Shown: one piece after another, positions 17,194-24,780 of the stretch
Numbering within the stretch: the first letter of the stretch is position 1
Layout of the letters: each line of letters begins with the position of its first letter
From: Sphingobium sp. KCTC 72723
GTDB taxonomy: Bacteria > Pseudomonadota > Alphaproteobacteria > Sphingomonadales > Sphingomonadaceae
Direction: 5' to 3'
NCBI RefSeq assembly: GCF_014280435.1
Contig: NZ_CP060388.1
Coordinates: forward strand, 2,170,001-2,234,000
Length of the DNA stretch: 64,000 nt
The notes under the pieces: generated by a model
The model's input: only the letters and a program-made list of their open reading frames with translations
The model's database searches: none
Told to the model about the DNA's origin: nothing
Translations under genes and position numbers: made by a program

Positions 17194-17464
17194 GCACATT
17201 ATTGCCGATCGGGAAAAGTTGCTGGCGCGCGTGCGCCGGATCGCGGGGCAGGTCGCTGCCGTCGATCGCCAGTTGGCGGGCGATGCGGGTTGCTCCGAAA
17301 CGCTGCAACTGGTCGCATCGGTGCGCGGCGCGGTCGGCAGCCTGATGGAGGAACTGATCGAGCAGCATATGCGCGAACATGTCGCCCGCCCCGGACTGAC
17401 CGATGCGGAGCGCGCCGCCGCGACCGAAGAAATGCTGGCGCTGATCCGCCGCTACGGGAAATGA
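17192..17464 (+). CDS. dmeR: RcnR/FrmR-family metal-sensing repressor (DmeR-like)
   Basis: A 90-aa all-helical repressor. The four ligands that bind Ni/Co in E. coli RcnR (His3, Cys35, His60, His64) are all matched one residue earlier: His2, Cys34, His59, His63. That set separates it from formaldehyde-sensing FrmR, which lacks the full set, and fits control of the adjacent CDF exporter. Derepression by Co(II) or Ni(II) is expected. The start at 17192 overlaps the operator; the stop overlaps dmeF by 4 bp (ATGA). Confidence 0.88.
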   Translation: MHIIADREKLLARVRRIAGQVAAVDRQLAGDAGCSETLQLVASVRGAVGSLMEELIEQHMREHVARPGLTDAERAAATEEMLALIRRYGK

Positions 17465-18414
17465 CGATGCACGACGATCATGATCATGGCTGTGGGCATG
17501 ACCACACTCCTGCGCCGACCAGCATGGAGGGCGAGGACAGCCATTATTTCGACCATATCTATCTGTCCGCCGGGCATGATCAGAATGCCAAGCGCACGCT
17601 GTGGGTCGTTTGGCTGACGGCGGCGACGATGGTGGTGGAAATCGTGGCGGGCTGGACCACCGGGTCGATGGCGCTGCTGGCCGATGGATTTCACATGGCG
17701 ACTCATGCCGGTGCGCTGGCGGTGGCGGCGGCGGCATATAGCTATGCCCGGCGTCATGCCCGCAACCCGCGCTATACGTTCGGCACCGGCAAGGTCGGCG
17801 ACCTGTCGGGTTTCGCCTCTGCGCTGCTGCTGGGGGTGATGGCGCTGTTCATTGCGATCGAATCGGGGATGCGCTTTTTCCAGCCGGTCCAGGTCGCGTT
17901 CGGCGAAGCGACGCTGGTGGCGATAGTGGGCCTTGTCATCAATATCGTCAGCGCGCTGCTGCTGGGTCACGACCATAGCCACGATCACGGGCATGGCGAT
18001 CATGACCACGGTCACGCCGACAATAATCTGCGCGCCGCCTATGTTCATGTGCTGACCGACGCGCTGACGTCGGTGCTGGCGATCGCGGCGTTGCTGGCCG
18101 GGCGGTATCTCGGCTGGTGGTGGATGGACCCTATGGTGGGGATATTGGGCGCGGTCGTCATTGCCCGCTGGGCCTGGGGATTGATGCAGGATACCGCTGC
18201 CATCCTGCTCGACACCGCAGAACCTGCGCTGATGACCAGGGTTCGCGCCGTGGTGGAGGCGCAGGGCGCGACCATCCACGACCTTCACGTCTGGCGCATC
18301 GGTCCCCACGCCCATGCCGCGATCGTTAGCCTGAACGCAGGCGCAGACGTGGCGCAGGTGCGCGCGAAAGTGCGCGCCCTGCCCCGGATGGAGCATGTGA
18401 CGGTCGAGGGATGA
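17461..18414 (+). CDS. dmeF: DmeF-like cation diffusion facilitator (Co/Ni efflux)
   Basis: A CDF transporter of 317 aa. A His/Asp-rich N-terminus (HDDHDHGCGHDH) is followed by six membrane segments; the transport-site motifs are MALLADGFHMATHA (TM2) and AAYVHVLTDALTSVLA (TM5), with a His-rich loop HDHSHDHGHGDHDHGH between TM4 and TM5. The cytoplasmic C-terminal domain contains IHDLHVWRIGPHAHA. The TM2 HxxxH pattern (HMATH) is typical of DmeF/RcnR-linked exporters. It forms a two-gene operon with dmeR. Confidence 0.88.
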   Translation: MTMHDDHDHGCGHDHTPAPTSMEGEDSHYFDHIYLSAGHDQNAKRTLWVVWLTAATMVVEIVAGWTTGSMALLADGFHMATHAGALAVAAAAYSYARRHARNPRYTFGTGKVGDLSGFASALLLGVMALFIAIESGMRFFQPVQVAFGEATLVAIVGLVINIVSALLLGHDHSHDHGHGDHDHGHADNNLRAAYVHVLTDALTSVLAIAALLAGRYLGWWWMDPMVGILGAVVIARWAWGLMQDTAAILLDTAEPALMTRVRAVVEAQGATIHDLHVWRIGPHAHAAIVSLNAGADVAQVRAKVRALPRMEHVTVEG

Positions 18415-18504
18415 TCGCCGACGCGGCCAAATCCCCTCTACTCTTTCCGATTTTCCAAGCGCAGCACCATTGCGCATCGCCTCCGCTTTGGTCGATGATG
18501 CGCC

Positions 18505-19176
18505 ATGGATTTCATGAAATGGATCAACTCGCTCGACGAGCTTCTGTACGAAGTCATGAGTTGGCTGCTATTCTTCCCGCTGACGCTATGGCGTTGCGTC
18601 AGGTATCCATTCGCCATGATGGACTATGCCGACGAACAGCTCGCGCGGCCTGAAAACGAACAATTTGCCGCAGCGCTCAGCCCGCCGCTGTTCCTGGCCA
18701 TCGCCCTGCTGATCGCCCATGCTTTTTCCATGGCGCTGGGGCAGATCGACCGGATCGTCGCCAACCGGCACGGGCTGGCGGGGCTGGTGGACGACGAAGC
18801 CAGCGCCCTCATTCTACGGCTGGTGGTCTTTGCGTCCTTTGCACTGTTCGCGGCCACCCGGATGGTGCGCAAAAGCGGTCTGGCGATAGATCGCACATCG
18901 CTCCGCGCGCCTTTCTACGCCCAATGCTATCCCACGGCGATCTTCGCGCTGGGGCTTGGCCTGGGCGTCAGCCTGGCCAACGTCGCCTATCCTGCCGCCG
19001 CTGTCGCCAGCCCGATTCTCATCGGCGCCAGCACCCTCAACTATGTCATCGTGGAGACACGCTGGTTCGCCATGAAGCTGGAAACCGGCTATCTTCCGGC
19101 GCTCGGCGCGGTGTTGCTGACCCTTGTCGAAGGATTTACCCTGCTTCTTATCGTCGGATTTCTCTTCACGCGATAG
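18505..19176 (+). CDS. Conserved integral membrane protein, unknown function
   Basis: A 223-aa protein with about four or five hydrophobic segments (PPLFLAIALLIAHAFSMAL, LRLVVFASFALFAATR, AIFALGLGLGVSLANVAYPA, ALGAVLLTLVEGFTLLLIVG) and an amphipathic N-terminus. I recognise it only as a permease-like membrane protein; no catalytic motif is seen. It stands 90 bp after dmeF and ahead of a secreted-protein gene. Confidence 0.75.
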   Translation: MDFMKWINSLDELLYEVMSWLLFFPLTLWRCVRYPFAMMDYADEQLARPENEQFAAALSPPLFLAIALLIAHAFSMALGQIDRIVANRHGLAGLVDDEASALILRLVVFASFALFAATRMVRKSGLAIDRTSLRAPFYAQCYPTAIFALGLGLGVSLANVAYPAAAVASPILIGASTLNYVIVETRWFAMKLETGYLPALGAVLLTLVEGFTLLLIVGFLFTR

Positions 19177-19214
19177 ACCTGCCGTCCACCCCCAGCCCAT
19201 TCGAGGAAATGCCC

Positions 19215-19919
19215 ATGCGTATAATGTCGATGACTGTGGCCATGCTCGCGCTATCGTCCGCCAGCGCGATGGCGCAAACGCCGCCGGATGTGAGCGATCT
19301 GATCGGCGCAAGGGCAGCGGGTGGCGAAACCCAGCTGGAAGCGCGGGGCTATCGCTTCGTCACGCCCAATGTGGTGCGGGACAGCAAATGGTCCTTCTGG
19401 TGGAGCGACCGGCAGCGGCAATGTATTTCCGTGACCACGACCGATGGCCGCTATGCGGCGATCGGCGCCATCCCGGCGGCCAATTGCAATGCGGCTGTCC
19501 CGCAGGCACCGGCCCGCCCCTCCGCGCAGCGTGACGCCATTTCACTGGTCTGCATCGGTTCGGGCAGCGGCCCTGCGGCGCAGAGCAATTCGGGCTATCG
19601 CTACAATTCCAAATCGCGCAAGTTCGAGCCGGAATTCGGCACCACGCTGGGCCGCGAAGGCTTTTCGTCCGATCTGGAAATCGACATTTCCGGCGGGGTC
19701 GGCCGCATCCACCCCTCCGGCAAGCTGGTGTCACCGATCCATTCGGGCGGATCGGACGGATGGTGGCCAATAGCGGACCTGATGATGACGCCGGACCGGA
19801 TCAGCGGCAGTTACCGCATGAACGGGATGAACAAACCCCGGTTCGATTATAACCGCCGCACCCGCATCATCCGCGTCCGCGCAGCGACCGAATTTACCGG
19901 GCGTTGCGAGGAGCAGTAG
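19215..19919 (+). CDS. Hypothetical secreted protein
   Basis: A 234-aa protein with a signal peptide (MTVAMLALSSASAMAQT). Residues 25-75 (DVSDLIGARAAGGETQLEAR... WSFWWSDRQRQCISV) look like a small repeat domain I have seen in other secreted sphingomonad proteins, followed by a low-complexity link and a C-terminal beta-rich part. Function unknown. GAGGAA at 19203-19208 supports ATG 19215 over ATG 19209. Confidence 0.7.
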   Translation: MRIMSMTVAMLALSSASAMAQTPPDVSDLIGARAAGGETQLEARGYRFVTPNVVRDSKWSFWWSDRQRQCISVTTTDGRYAAIGAIPAANCNAAVPQAPARPSAQRDAISLVCIGSGSGPAAQSNSGYRYNSKSRKFEPEFGTTLGREGFSSDLEIDISGGVGRIHPSGKLVSPIHSGGSDGWWPIADLMMTPDRISGSYRMNGMNKPRFDYNRRTRIIRVRAATEFTGRCEEQ

Positions 19920-19921
19920 GC

Positions 19922-20350
19922 TCACTCCCCCTTGAGCGCGTCCATGATCTGGCGCACCGGCGTGATGTCATAGCCTGCCGCTGCGGCCTGCGCCGCCAGC
20001 ACGTCGGCATTGTCGCCCGCCCGCGCGCGGGTCAGCGCCCATAGCAGCGTGCTGCGCGTGCCGGACCGGCAATAGGCCAGTATCTTGCCTGCCCCTGCCT
20101 GATCCAGCGCGCCGGCCATGCCATCGAGTTGCCAAGGCGCAAAGCCGCCATGTCCCACTGGCACCGCGACATAGGCGATGCCCGCCGCCTTGGCCGCCGC
20201 CTCTATCTCCGCGCCATTGACCTGCCCCGGTTCCTCGTCATCGGGGCGGTTGTTGACGATGATCGTCACCCCATCCGCCTTGGCCTGCGCCACCTGATCC
20301 AGCGTGATCTGGGGCGAAACGAGGATGCGGTCGGTCAGCTTGCGGAACAT
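19922..20350 (-). CDS. TIGR01244 family phosphatase-like/sulfurtransferase protein
   Basis: A 142-aa dual-specificity-phosphatase-fold protein. The active-site loop YCRSGTRS has the CX5R form, and the substrate-side loop VNNRPDDEEPGQ is characteristic of the BLH/TIGR01244 family, often fused to or near metallo-beta-lactamase-like persulfide dioxygenases. Here it stands alone, convergent with the secreted-protein gene and 61 bp downstream of recQ on the same strand. A role in sulfide or persulfide handling is inferred only from the family. Confidence 0.8.
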   Translation of the reverse strand: MFRKLTDRILVSPQITLDQVAQAKADGVTIIVNNRPDDEEPGQVNGAEIEAAAKAAGIAYVAVPVGHGGFAPWQLDGMAGALDQAGAGKILAYCRSGTRSTLLWALTRARAGDNADVLAAQAAAAGYDITPVRQIMDALKGE

Positions 20351-20411
20351 GGAATGCGTCTCCTTTGCCCTTCCCATGCGCCGGGAAGGCGATGGTTTCA
20401 AGTTTATCGCG

Positions 20412-22184
20412 TCACAGAAACGGCCGGATCGCCGCCAGGAAAGCGTCGCCCCAGGCGTCCAGCTTCTTCTGCCCCACGCCGCTGATCGTCCCCATGGCGC
20501 GAATGCTGGTCGGGCGCTGGTCGGCCATTTCGCGCAGGGTGGAATCATGGAAGATGACATAGGGCGGCACGCCTGCTTCCTGCGCCAGTTCGCGGCGACA
20601 GGCCCGCAGCGCGTCGAACAGCGGATCGCCGACCGGGTTGGCATCCGCCCCGTTGCGGGCATTGCGGGACCGGCGCTCGCGCTTGGGCGGCACCAGGATG
20701 CGCACTTCCTCTTCCCCGCGCAGGATCGGCCGGGCGTTGGGGCCGAGCATCAGCCCGCCATGCTCGGTCGTTTCCAGCGCGTCGCGCACCAGCAGCGCAC
20801 GCGACACCGGGCGCAGCAGCGCGGTTTCGTCCCCAGAAACGATGCCATAGACCGAAATCTTGTCATGGCCGCGCTCGCGCAATTTGTCAGTGACGCCGCC
20901 GGTCAGCACCGCTTCGATATGGCCGGACCCGAAGCTCTGGCCGGTGCGATAGACGGCGGACAGATATTTGCGCGCGGTTTCGGTCGCATCGACGCTGGCC
21001 GGAGGCGAGAGGCAATTGTCGCAATTGCCGCAGGTGGCAGGGGGCGATTCGCCGAAATGACGCAGCAATATCGCCCGGCGGCACGTCGCGGTTTCCACCA
21101 GCGCGCCCAGCGCCGCGATGCGGGTGCGCTCACCCTGCTGGCGGCTCTGGTCCAGTTCCATGATCCGCTGGCGCGCGCGGGCGAAATCCTCCGCGCCCCA
21201 GAACAGATGCGCGACCGCCGGTTCGCCATCGCGGCCCGCACGGCCCGATTCCTGATAATAGCCCTCGATCGACTTGGGCAGGCCTGCGTGCGCCACGAAG
21301 CGCACGTCGGGCTTGTCGATGCCCATGCCGAACGCGACGGTGGCGACCATCACCATATCTTCGCTGGCGATGAAGGCGGACTGGTTGCGGGCGCGCACTG
21401 CGGGGTTGAGGCCCGCATGATAGGCACGCACGGCGCGGCCGCCCTTGCCCAATGTTTCGGCCAGCTTCTCCGTCGCGGCGCGGGTTTGGGCATAGACGAT
21501 GCCGGGACCAGGATTGGCCGCCACCAGATCGGCCAGTTGCCGCGTCAGCCCGTCGCGCGGGTGGACCGCGTAGCGGATATTGGGCCGGTCGAAGCCGGAG
21601 ATGATGAGGCCATCGCGCGGGATGCCCAGTTGAACGAGAATATCCTCGCGCGTGTGCGCATCCGCCGTGGCGGTCAGGGCCAGGCGCGGAACATCGGGAA
21701 ATTCGTCCAGCAGCGGGCGTAAAAGTCGGTAATCGGGGCGGAAATCATGCCCCCATTCGGACACGCAATGGGCTTCATCGATCGCGAACAGCGCAACCTT
21801 GGCGGACCGGAGCAGGCTTCGAAACCCCTCCTGACTGGCGCGTTCGGGTGCAACGTAAAGCAGGTCGAGATCGCCATTGCGCAGGCGATCCTGCGTCTCG
21901 CGCCAGTCGGCGTCCACGCTGGTCAGGCTGGCGGCGCGCAGGCCCACGGCGTTGGCGGCGCGCAACTGGTCGTGCATCAGCGCGATCAGTGGCGAGACGA
22001 CCACGCAGCAGCCGTCGAACGCGGCGGAGGGCAATTGATAGCAGAGCGACTTGCCCGCGCCGGTCGGCATGATCGCCAACGTCGGTTGACCCGCCATGAC
22101 GCGACCCACCACCTGTTCCTGCACCCCGCGAAAGGCGGTGAAACCGAATATGTCGTGGAGGAGCGTGGGAATGTCGGGCCGCAT
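20412..22184 (-). CDS. recQ: ATP-dependent DNA helicase RecQ
   Basis: A 3'-5' helicase for recombination repair. Motifs in order: MPTGAGKSLCYQLP (Walker A), IDEAHCVSEWGHDFRPDY (DEAH and aromatic loop), FGMGIDKPDVRFVAH, QESGRAGRDGEP (motif VI), the zinc-binding RQC cysteines (ATCRRAILLRHFGE, CGNCDNC), and a C-terminal HRDC domain (DPLFDALRACRRELAQEAG onwards). ATG 22184 gives 590 aa; the frame can be extended to a TTG at 22214 but without a Shine-Dalgarno. Confidence 0.95.
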   Translation of the reverse strand: MRPDIPTLLHDIFGFTAFRGVQEQVVGRVMAGQPTLAIMPTGAGKSLCYQLPSAAFDGCCVVVSPLIALMHDQLRAANAVGLRAASLTSVDADWRETQDRLRNGDLDLLYVAPERASQEGFRSLLRSAKVALFAIDEAHCVSEWGHDFRPDYRLLRPLLDEFPDVPRLALTATADAHTREDILVQLGIPRDGLIISGFDRPNIRYAVHPRDGLTRQLADLVAANPGPGIVYAQTRAATEKLAETLGKGGRAVRAYHAGLNPAVRARNQSAFIASEDMVMVATVAFGMGIDKPDVRFVAHAGLPKSIEGYYQESGRAGRDGEPAVAHLFWGAEDFARARQRIMELDQSRQQGERTRIAALGALVETATCRRAILLRHFGESPPATCGNCDNCLSPPASVDATETARKYLSAVYRTGQSFGSGHIEAVLTGGVTDKLRERGHDKISVYGIVSGDETALLRPVSRALLVRDALETTEHGGLMLGPNARPILRGEEEVRILVPPKRERRSRNARNGADANPVGDPLFDALRACRRELAQEAGVPPYVIFHDSTLREMADQRPTSIRAMGTISGVGQKKLDAWGDAFLAAIRPFL

Positions 22185-22227
22185 CAGCGGCGCTGTAGCG
22201 ACTGGTGCGGGCAAGGGCTAGTGCGCG

Positions 22228-22548
22228 CTACTGCGCCGGGTCGAGCAGGCATCCCCAGCCGGGCCGGTAGCGCGCCGTGCGTGTCGCCATCAACGGCACG
22301 CTGGCATCCACCGCCCGGTCTTCGGGCCGGTCGGTCAGCGACACGATTCCCATGCCCGGTTCCTTGTCATCCTGACAACTGCCCATCGCCCGGCCTTCGA
22401 CATAGCGGCACGAACAGGTCACGCGCGCGCCGAATGCCGCGCCCAGTTGCGCCCGGTCGCGCAGGGCGCTCCAATGCCAGACCAGCAGCCCCAGCAGCAG
22501 CATGGCAATGGCGCAGGCCAGATAAATGATCGTCCGGCGGCGCGACAT
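22228..22548 (-). CDS. Hypothetical membrane-anchored protein
   Basis: A 106-aa protein with one N-terminal membrane helix (IIYLACAIAMLLLGLLVWHW) and a periplasmic part with three or four cysteines (VTCSCRYVEGRAMGSCQDD, WGCLLDP), which may form disulfides. It is divergent from the serine hydrolase at 22588 with only 39 bp between starts, so the two may be functionally linked. I do not recognise the family. GGGAA before ATG 22548 decides the start. Confidence 0.65.
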   Translation of the reverse strand: MSRRRTIIYLACAIAMLLLGLLVWHWSALRDRAQLGAAFGARVTCSCRYVEGRAMGSCQDDKEPGMGIVSLTDRPEDRAVDASVPLMATRTARYRPGWGCLLDPAQ

Positions 22549-22587
22549 ATTCCCGACTCGCTTGTGCATAGGCTAAGGGCGGGCTGT

Positions 22588-23712
22588 ATGAAGATGGATC
22601 GCAAAAGCGTAAAGCGCCTTGGCATGGCGCTGGGCATGGCCATAACGGTCGCCGGGGCGGCGGCGTGGGCAGGCGATGCCGCCGATCCCGCGCCGGTTTA
22701 TACCGTCGCCAGCGACGCGGTGGTGGACGAAGCGGCCTTGCGCGGTGCGATCGACCCGTTGTTCGAGGATGGCGACATGGGGGAGACCCGCGCGCTGCTG
22801 GTCATGCGCGACGGGGATATTATCGCGGAACGCTATGCCCCCGGCTTTGGTCCCGATACCAAGCTGATGTCCTGGTCGATCGCCAAGAGCGTGACGGCGG
22901 TTCTGGTCGGCCTGATGGTCGCGGACGGGCGGCTGGCGATCGACGCGCCGGTGCCGGTCGCGGCATGGAACCAGCCGGGCGATCCGCGCGGGCGCATCAC
23001 GCTGCGGCAATTGCTTCAGATGACGTCGGGGCTGGACCATGTCGAGGATGGCGAACCGCAGCCGAGTGGCGACACGGTGCGGATGCTGTTCACCGACGGG
23101 GCGCAGGACATGCGCGCCTTTGCCGAAGCCAAGCCGCTGGCCAATACGCCCGGTCGCGCCTTTTCCTACAGTTCGGGCAGCAGCATCATCCTGTCCGACC
23201 TGATGACGCGGATGCTGACGGCCAGCGCCGATCCCGACGTGCGGCGGCGCGCGATGCAGGCGTTCATCGACGGACGGTTGAAGGCGCCGGGCAAGCTGCC
23301 CAGCCTGACGCCGGAATATGACGCCAACGGCACGATGATCGGCGGCAGCTTCCTGCACATGACCGCGCGCGATTATGGCCGCTTTGGCGAATTGCTGCGA
23401 CGGCAGGGACGCGGGCCGGGCGGGCATCAGATATTGCCCGAAAAATGGGTCGATTTCATGCGCACGCCGTCGCACCGCAACCCTGCCTATGGCGCGCATC
23501 TCTGGCTCAACCGCGCGAGCGATGAAAGCGCGCTGATGCCCGGCGAAGCGCCCGAAAGCCTGTTCGGCTGCGTCGGGCATAATGGCCAATATATACTGGT
23601 TTCGCCTTCGCAGCGATTGACCGTGGTGCGGATCGGCATGTCGCCCGACAAGGACCAGCGCACCGCCGTCAAGACCGCGCTGGCCCGGTTGATCGGCATG
23701 TTTCCGGGTTAG
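22588..23712 (+). CDS. Serine hydrolase, beta-lactamase (class C)/EstB family, exported
   Basis: A 374-aa penicillin-binding-protein-like hydrolase with a signal sequence (LGMALGMAITVAGAAAWAG). The catalytic SxxK is SIAK in KLMSWSIAKSVTA, the second motif is YSSGSS (Ser instead of Asn, as in many esterase-type members), and LFGCVGHNGQYI near the C-terminus holds the HNG triad equivalent of KTG. Likely an esterase or D-amino-acid hydrolase rather than a true beta-lactamase. The stop codon touches a family A repeat. Confidence 0.87.
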   Translation: MKMDRKSVKRLGMALGMAITVAGAAAWAGDAADPAPVYTVASDAVVDEAALRGAIDPLFEDGDMGETRALLVMRDGDIIAERYAPGFGPDTKLMSWSIAKSVTAVLVGLMVADGRLAIDAPVPVAAWNQPGDPRGRITLRQLLQMTSGLDHVEDGEPQPSGDTVRMLFTDGAQDMRAFAEAKPLANTPGRAFSYSSGSSIILSDLMTRMLTASADPDVRRRAMQAFIDGRLKAPGKLPSLTPEYDANGTMIGGSFLHMTARDYGRFGELLRRQGRGPGGHQILPEKWVDFMRTPSHRNPAYGAHLWLNRASDESALMPGEAPESLFGCVGHNGQYILVSPSQRLTVVRIGMSPDKDQRTAVKTALARLIGMFPG

Positions 23713-23835
23713 GAGTCTGTTTCGCAATGCGTGAAGGCGCGCATTGCGGTTGCCACACCGGCCCACCCCCCCACCCGACCGCCCATTCAGGATATGCTTA
23801 GTGGGCGGTCGGGTGGGGGTGTGGGCCGGTGCGGA
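23711..23835. repeat. Palindromic repeat family A, copy 2
   Basis: Begins at the stop codon of the serine hydrolase with GGAGTCTG, then a small hairpin CGCAATGCG/CGCATTGCG (23723-23748), then the large palindrome from CCACACCGG (23753) to CCGGTGCGG (23834) around the core CATTCAGGATATG. It lies between convergent genes (serine hydrolase and phzF) and could fold in either transcript. Confidence 0.85.
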
Positions 23836-23850
23836 CTCGCCGAAGGCGCA

Positions 23851-24645
23851 CTAAATAAAGAACTTCCCCTCGATCATAGTCCGGCACGCCCCGGTCAGGA
23901 TCACCCGGTCGCCGTCCAGCGTGCAGCCCAGCTGCCCGCCCCGCGCCGACGCCTGCTCCGCGCGTAATTGCGCCTTGCCCAGCCGCGCCGCCCAGAAGGG
24001 GGCGAGCAGGCCATGGGCAGAGCCGGTCACCGGATCTTCATCCACGCCGCCGCCCGGCACGAAAACACGGCTGCATATGTCCACATCGCTGTCATGATCC
24101 GCCGCCGCCGTGGCGATCAGCATGACGTCGCCCAGCCGCTTCAACGCCGCGAAATCGGGGCGCAGCGCGCGCACGGCATCGGCGTTGGGGAACAGGAACA
24201 GGCTATATCCGCCATCGCGCCAGTACGATTCGACCGGCGCGCCGCCCAGCCCTGCGGCCAAGTCCGGCAGCGCGCGTGGTGCCATATCCCAGGCAGGCAG
24301 CGACAGGGCATAGCCCGCGCCATCGCGGCGCACGGTCAGAATACCGGCATGGCGGGTGCGGAAGCGCACCGCATCCCCGGTCATCAACACATGAGCGCTC
24401 GCCAGCGTGGCGTGGCCGCATAATTGCACCTCTACCGTGGGGGTGAACCAGCGCAGCGCATAGTCGGCGTCGGGATCATCGGGCGTGGCCACGGTGAAGG
24501 CAGTTTCCGACAGGTTATTTTCCGCCGCGATGGCTTGCAGCGTCGCATCGTCCAGCCAGGCGTCGAGCGGCATCACGGCAGCGGGATTGCCGGTAAAGGG
24601 CGCGTCGGCAAAGGCATCGACCTGAGTGAAGGGCAGGATGGGCAT
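23851..24645 (-). CDS. PhzF family isomerase/epimerase
   Basis: A 264-aa PhzF-fold protein (two diaminopimelate-epimerase-like halves). Family marks: VDAFADAPFTGNPAAV, ENNLSETAFTV with the catalytic Glu, FTPTVEVQLCGHATLASAHV, and VDEDPVTGSAHG near the end. PhzF itself makes phenazines, but most members outside phenazine clusters have unknown substrates, and no phenazine genes are here. AAGGAAA at 24651-24657 favours ATG 24645 over ATG 24651. Confidence 0.88.
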   Translation of the reverse strand: MPILPFTQVDAFADAPFTGNPAAVMPLDAWLDDATLQAIAAENNLSETAFTVATPDDPDADYALRWFTPTVEVQLCGHATLASAHVLMTGDAVRFRTRHAGILTVRRDGAGYALSLPAWDMAPRALPDLAAGLGGAPVESYWRDGGYSLFLFPNADAVRALRPDFAALKRLGDVMLIATAAADHDSDVDICSRVFVPGGGVDEDPVTGSAHGLLAPFWAARLGKAQLRAEQASARGGQLGCTLDGDRVILTGACRTMIEGKFFI

Positions 24646-24746
24646 GGGCATTTCCTTATGTCGCGCCTACTCAGATGCCGCGTCCGGTTGCCGCGCGACA
24701 GAGCCGACCTTGGGCGAGTGGCCCTGCACAGGGGGAGTTAGGATGA

Positions 24747-24780
24747 GCATATGCGCCGTTGCGCAGGCCCACCCCCTACC
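24747..24780. repeat. Short repeat family B, copy 1
   Basis: GCATATGC (24747-24754) followed by TTGCGCAGGCCCACCCCCTA (24759-24778). The same two blocks occur at 61667-61698. Its right end overlaps the stop codon of the SLC13 permease gene. Confidence 0.55.

Noticed and set aside
20304..21722. Plus-strand frame opposite recQ
   Set aside because: RecQ motifs are complete on the minus strand; the plus frame is Arg/His/Ala-rich shadow sequence.
22588..23712. Beta-lactamase (resistance) reading of the serine hydrolase
   Set aside because: The second motif is YSS and the third HNG, which fit esterase/peptidase members; nothing points to antibiotic hydrolysis.
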